64,000 bases of DNA, from positions 31,802,008 through 31,866,007 of the forward strand of contig CM049313.1 of assembly GCA_026874595.1 (NCBI GenBank), given 5' to 3'. Shown piece by piece: positions 60,531 to 64,000 of the stretch. The notes under the pieces were generated by a model that was not told the origin of the DNA, searched no databases, and saw only the letters and a list, made by a program, of their open reading frames with translations. Each line of letters begins with the position of its first letter. Within the stretch, counting starts at the first letter, position 1. This DNA is from Sipunculus nudus (lineage: Eukaryota; Annelida; Sipuncula; Golfingiida; Sipunculidae). The position numbers were made by a program, and so were the translations under genes.

Positions 60531-62180
60531 CGATTTTTGTTGATACCATATCGATGGAACTAAACTTCCTGTCCTTTTTTTTATGTTGTGCTGTTTCCAC
60601 CAAGATGTGCTTGGGTGAAAAACCTTGTCGATTTCCAGAGTAACCATGGGTCTGCAGCAGTAGATTTGTTCTGACAAATTAATCACTTTGCCATAATAGT
60701 GTATAATCAGATGCATTGAATTTCAGCTTACTTACGGGGTTAATGTTTCAATCAATCATTCTTAAAGAGACTCCTCGGCTAAAAAAAAGTTGGAGAGAAG
60801 TGTGGTAGGGCGACTTGAATCTCAAATATGTTATGGGTGTGATAGACGGGGGGGCTGAATTATAGCAGGGTTGGCGCGAGGCGTCCTTTGTTTGGCGTCA
60901 TTTGTCACATAACTGCTCGAAGCCTGACAGTTGGTATTGTCTGTTGAACAATACACTCACACTCAAGAAAATTGCGGCCCACGTCGCGCCGGACTATCCC
61001 GGCCCGGTGATAAGGAAGTATTAGATACGTGTTGGATTTTTCTCTTTCCTCTACATTTTGATTAATCGGTGACCGGTGTACTGGGGAAGCCTAAGGGAAA
61101 TACACCAACACCTTTACTATGAGTTCACTTAAAATGAAACATGCTAACATAATACAGAGGCTGGGGGATTGGAGGCAAATCCTTTTGCCAATTCTTAACC
61201 TATGGAGTACTTTCAGTCAAAGGACATCCATCGGTTTGGAGGCTTTTTGATTTCCAAAATTACCCAAATCATTTCATTTAAGAGAATTGTAATAAAACAA
61301 TTTATTATCTGCAGACCGGGAAAACGCTTTCTTTTTCAAGACAGAGCGATTGCAGTTACAGCGTACAGGACGCAGGTCACGTGCCCCAGACAGGTTTAGA
61401 TGGTGGAACAGTCATCATTCTGAAATAAATAACAAAAGTTATCTACACAAAGAAGATTCCCAAATTACGTAATGTATAAAATAATAAACTGGTTCAAATA
61501 TTTCATACAATACCGCCGGGGTGTCCACGCCTCATACGCGGTATTCATCTTGCATATAGACTGAGCGAACAGTGAACACTTTATGGTTATTGGTAGAACG
61601 ACCAGTGCCGTACCAGGGCAGAAGGGCTTCTTACATCTCCGCATCAGTTTGCTCGTGCATGGACTTTGTGAGAACTGTGATGGGGCTCTTGTAATCTTAA
61701 GTGAAATGCTGTATTTGAAATAGTTTTGGGCAAACAAAGACTCACGAATTTCGTTATGTTTACCCAACAAGCTTGCTCATAATTATTTGTTATTTCCAAC
61801 ACCTAATATGCCATTTCCTGTTTTTATATTTAAGTAATAATTTTGGTTTTAATTCGCTATTTTTGGTTTAATTTGGTTTTAATTTACTACCAACTGATAC
61901 TGATACTGACAATGTGGCTTGCGAGATTTACAGAGAAATGTCAATGTTCGATAAATAAATAAGATAACAGTTACTGCTCATTCTGGGCTCCTTGAACAGA
62001 CTAGAACATGTGAACACTTTCTGATGTGTACTTCTTTCAAATTATGCATCAATTGAGATTCCGCTGGCGCAGACTATGGTACCAGGTATCATCACCAGAT
62101 GGCAGCTGCTGACACGCCCGTGGAATACATTCGATTCACGGTCGTGTGCGTTTTCTGTACGGACATTTTACCTTTATGAC

Positions 62181-62184
<4 letters not shown>
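60531..62184. other. Unassigned sequence
   Basis: No gene recognised. A 101-codon minus frame at 61465-61770 has no identifiable domain. A short G run lies near 60850. Confidence 0.45.

Positions 62185-62231
<47 letters not shown>
62185..62231. repeat. (AC)n microsatellite
   Basis: Pure AC run of about 47 bp. Confidence 0.95.
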
Positions 62232-62235
<4 letters not shown>

Positions 62236-62655
62236 ACCGAAACAGCACAAAAAAAGGATGAAAGAATAAAACAGTATTAAACAATACTGAGTTGTGGGAA
62301 TGATACCATATAGCACACCAGGTTATGTTCCATAGACCATATATTACATATGTCCAGATCATTAGAGTATCACAAATTAAGGAGTATCTAAGTTGTCATG
62401 ACATAAATCTACTAAATGTTCTCATTACACTAAAAGACCTAGTTGAAATATCCTTTTAAGTATATCTGATGACGTCACGTCTCATCAAATCCCATACATG
62501 ATACACCATGAAAGATTAGAAATGTATCAAATATTACGAACCGCGGTTAGCAGGTTTCTAAGGGTGGGACCACTGGACGTCATTAAGGCGAGGCACGACT
62601 ATCGTCAAGTGCAACATTCAGCAGCCTGCAATCCAATCACAAAATGGCGGTTTAA

Positions 62656-62940
62656 CTACGCACTTCCAAACTTGTGAACATCATGAATCTGGGTGCCAGC
62701 TGACACACCGACATTCAGCAAATCGGACATATCAAAACAATGACTGGAAATAGCTTGCAATACGAAGATCGCCTTGAAAAAGTCATTCTTACCACAAGTC
62801 GGCGTAAAACCTTTGTTATAGAGCGGTAAAACGGCAGGAGACGTTTCAACGAGCTGAGCGTTCACAAAAAGGTCTATTTCACAGAAACTCCCCAGCAGAT
62901 GGCGCTGGTTGGCGGAATTAGTAGACTGGTGACTGACAAC
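62656..62940 (-). other. Open frame of unknown status
   Basis: A minus-strand frame is open from about 62940 to a stop at 62656. It contains CGKNDFFKAIFVLQAISSHC and DMSDLLNVGVSAGTQ. Base composition is more balanced than the surroundings and the text looks protein-like, but I recognise no family and see no convincing start (the reported start is GTG). It could be a terminal exon, part of the neighbouring retroelement's long terminal repeat or 3' region, or chance. Confidence 0.2.
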
Positions 62941-63014
62941 CAGCTCCTACACCAGGTGGCAGCACAGTACAAAATAACCAAATATTCGGGGGTTTGTCCG
63001 AATCCAGCAAGACG

Positions 63015-63032
63015 GTCACACACACCCCTCTC
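63015..63032 (-). promoter_or_regulatory. Possible polypurine tract and LTR start of the Ty3/gypsy element
   Basis: Read on the minus strand, about 200 bp beyond the end of the pol tail, GAGAGGGG is followed by TGTGTGTGACC. A purine run immediately before TG is the usual arrangement at the 3' LTR start. I could not define the LTR end, so this is tentative. Confidence 0.3.
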
Positions 63033-63226
63033 GTATCACTGTCCGGTCCTCTGGACAGAAATCGACAAAATAATCGCTGGATTCACTAGAAAGAACCAGG
63101 GTCCTGAGAGAAGACAAAACTACGGTTCGGCGACATATTACAAACAAATTACTTGAATGCGAAACACAACTAATACACTGACACTCATTGCCGTATCTCA
63201 ACGATCAGACTCCTTATATAAATACC

Positions 63227-64000
63227 TCATACGCTACTTCCAAAGAATCTAAGGATTCCAACACGAAACGTTCGTGGTTCTCTGAATGGATTCCTGTGTT
63301 TACCCGCTGTGGCCCTTTTGGGTCTATGCGGCTGTGGACATTCGTCTTCTCCTAGTGGAGCGAAGTCATCTTGACTTACAGGAATATCCTCACTTCTGTA
63401 CGTAACATCATCTGAGTTTACGTTCTGGACAATAATAAGATCACCATCAGATTCCTCGCTATCAGACCGAGGTCTTATTTCTTGATGAATTCCTTGTCAC
63501 TACGGGACAAGTGTTGTTCAGGACACTTCTATAATTCGCTCCTGTTTAACTATTTAGTATTCTCACGACTACCATCAAGTTGTCGTACTTGGTACACGTC
63601 TCTCTCCTTAAATCGTATAACCTCGTACACTTCCGGGTTATATGCATCTGCAATCTTATGCCGCTCCTTGTGTCCCCACTTGCGGACATACACAAGACCG
63701 CCAACATCAAGTATTTCTTCCTTTCCTTTCATTCCTTTCCACTATGTCGCTTTCGTCTCTGTTCTGCAGCTTGCTTCAGTCGACTTTCGACACGTTTATA
63801 AGCATCATTCAACCGTGTCTGATGGGCAGTAACCCAAGGTACCGTTTCATGATGTCCTCTGGTGTTGTTCAGGTAAATGTCAATGGGTAATCTATGTTCC
63901 CTGCCAAATAGCAAATAATACGGGCTAAGCCCTGTTGACGAATGCGGGCAGGTATTAAATGCAGAGATTAATTTCTGAAGATGTTCTGGCCAACTTCGCT
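63227..64000 (-). pseudogene. Ty3/gypsy Pol, integrase C-terminal part, frameshifted and partial
   Basis: From the window edge (64000) to 63729 one minus frame shows the region after the integrase catalytic core, including HSSTGLSPYYLLFGRE and RLPID, typical of Ty3/gypsy integrases. It ends at a stop overlapping a second frame (63732-63550), which carries the GPY/F-type domain (LVYVRKWGHKERHKIAD, then YEVI and YQVRQLDG). A third frame (about 63497-63227) gives an acidic stretch and a basic RPKRATAGKHRNPF end, like the tail of these polyproteins. Three frames in succession mean at least two frameshifts, so this copy is dead. The protease, reverse transcriptase, RNase H and integrase catalytic residues would lie beyond 64000. 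Confidence 0.88.

Noticed and set aside
1-64000. Telomeric or rRNA/tRNA genes
   Set aside because: I found no TTAGGG array and no recognisable rRNA segment or tRNA cloverleaf by eye. A covariance-model scan would be needed to exclude diverged tRNAs.

Overview
The window looks like AT-rich, gene-poor animal DNA, most likely from a marine mollusc and probably a bivalve. That guess rests on two things: the style of the dispersed repeats (an AGCTCAG...CTGAGCT hairpin followed by GTCCGTCGTCCGTCC-type sequence and long iterated modules, which I recall from bivalve genomes), and the mixture of many minisatellites, (TA)n tracts, hAT-like short elements, a LINE fragment and a Ty3/gypsy fragment. I see no intact host protein-coding gene, no rRNA or tRNA gene and no bacterial-type operon. 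Nearly all long open frames are by-products of tandem repeats.

Layout. 1-1811: unassigned, with a G18 run. 1812-3297: 38-bp minisatellite. 4831-5507: 45-bp minisatellite. 6480-7651: dispersed repeat family B. 7652-9262: hAT-like non-autonomous element with an 8-bp target-site duplication matching at 6 of 8 bases, containing a second TIR element and a reversed piece of family A. 13600-15668: 39-bp minisatellite with a 687-codon frame. 17031-21285: 52-bp minisatellite. 21366-22790: 42-bp minisatellite. 24505-31633: a quasi-symmetrical composite whose ~1.1-1.3 kb arms (family C) are inverted copies flanking A and B repeats. 33390-37347: family A modules broken up by (TA)n tracts and a 20-bp perfect hairpin. 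37348-42462: three tandem copies of a ~1690-bp unit; the last runs into a complete 1115-bp TIR element with a perfect 8-bp TSD. 48981-51600: a LINE fragment apparently split by an array of family A modules. 51640-56624: 51-bp minisatellite. 57597-60530: 48-bp minisatellite. 63227-64000: degenerate C-terminal end of a Ty3/gypsy Pol on the minus strand, running off the window.

The seven large minisatellites together cover roughly 18 kb, over a quarter of the window. Several show higher-order structure: offsets of 546 bp in the 39-bp array, 1662 bp in the 52-bp array, about 1.68-1.73 kb in the 51-bp array and 480 bp in the 48-bp array. This points to repeated segmental duplication inside the arrays. 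There is no gene network to describe. What the window records is mobile-element insertion, nesting and tandem amplification. The best candidates for something undescribed are the GTGCGCAC-rich TIR element at 41721-42835, the family A/B repeats that share a GGTGGCGCCACC palindrome, and the inverted composite at 24505-31633.
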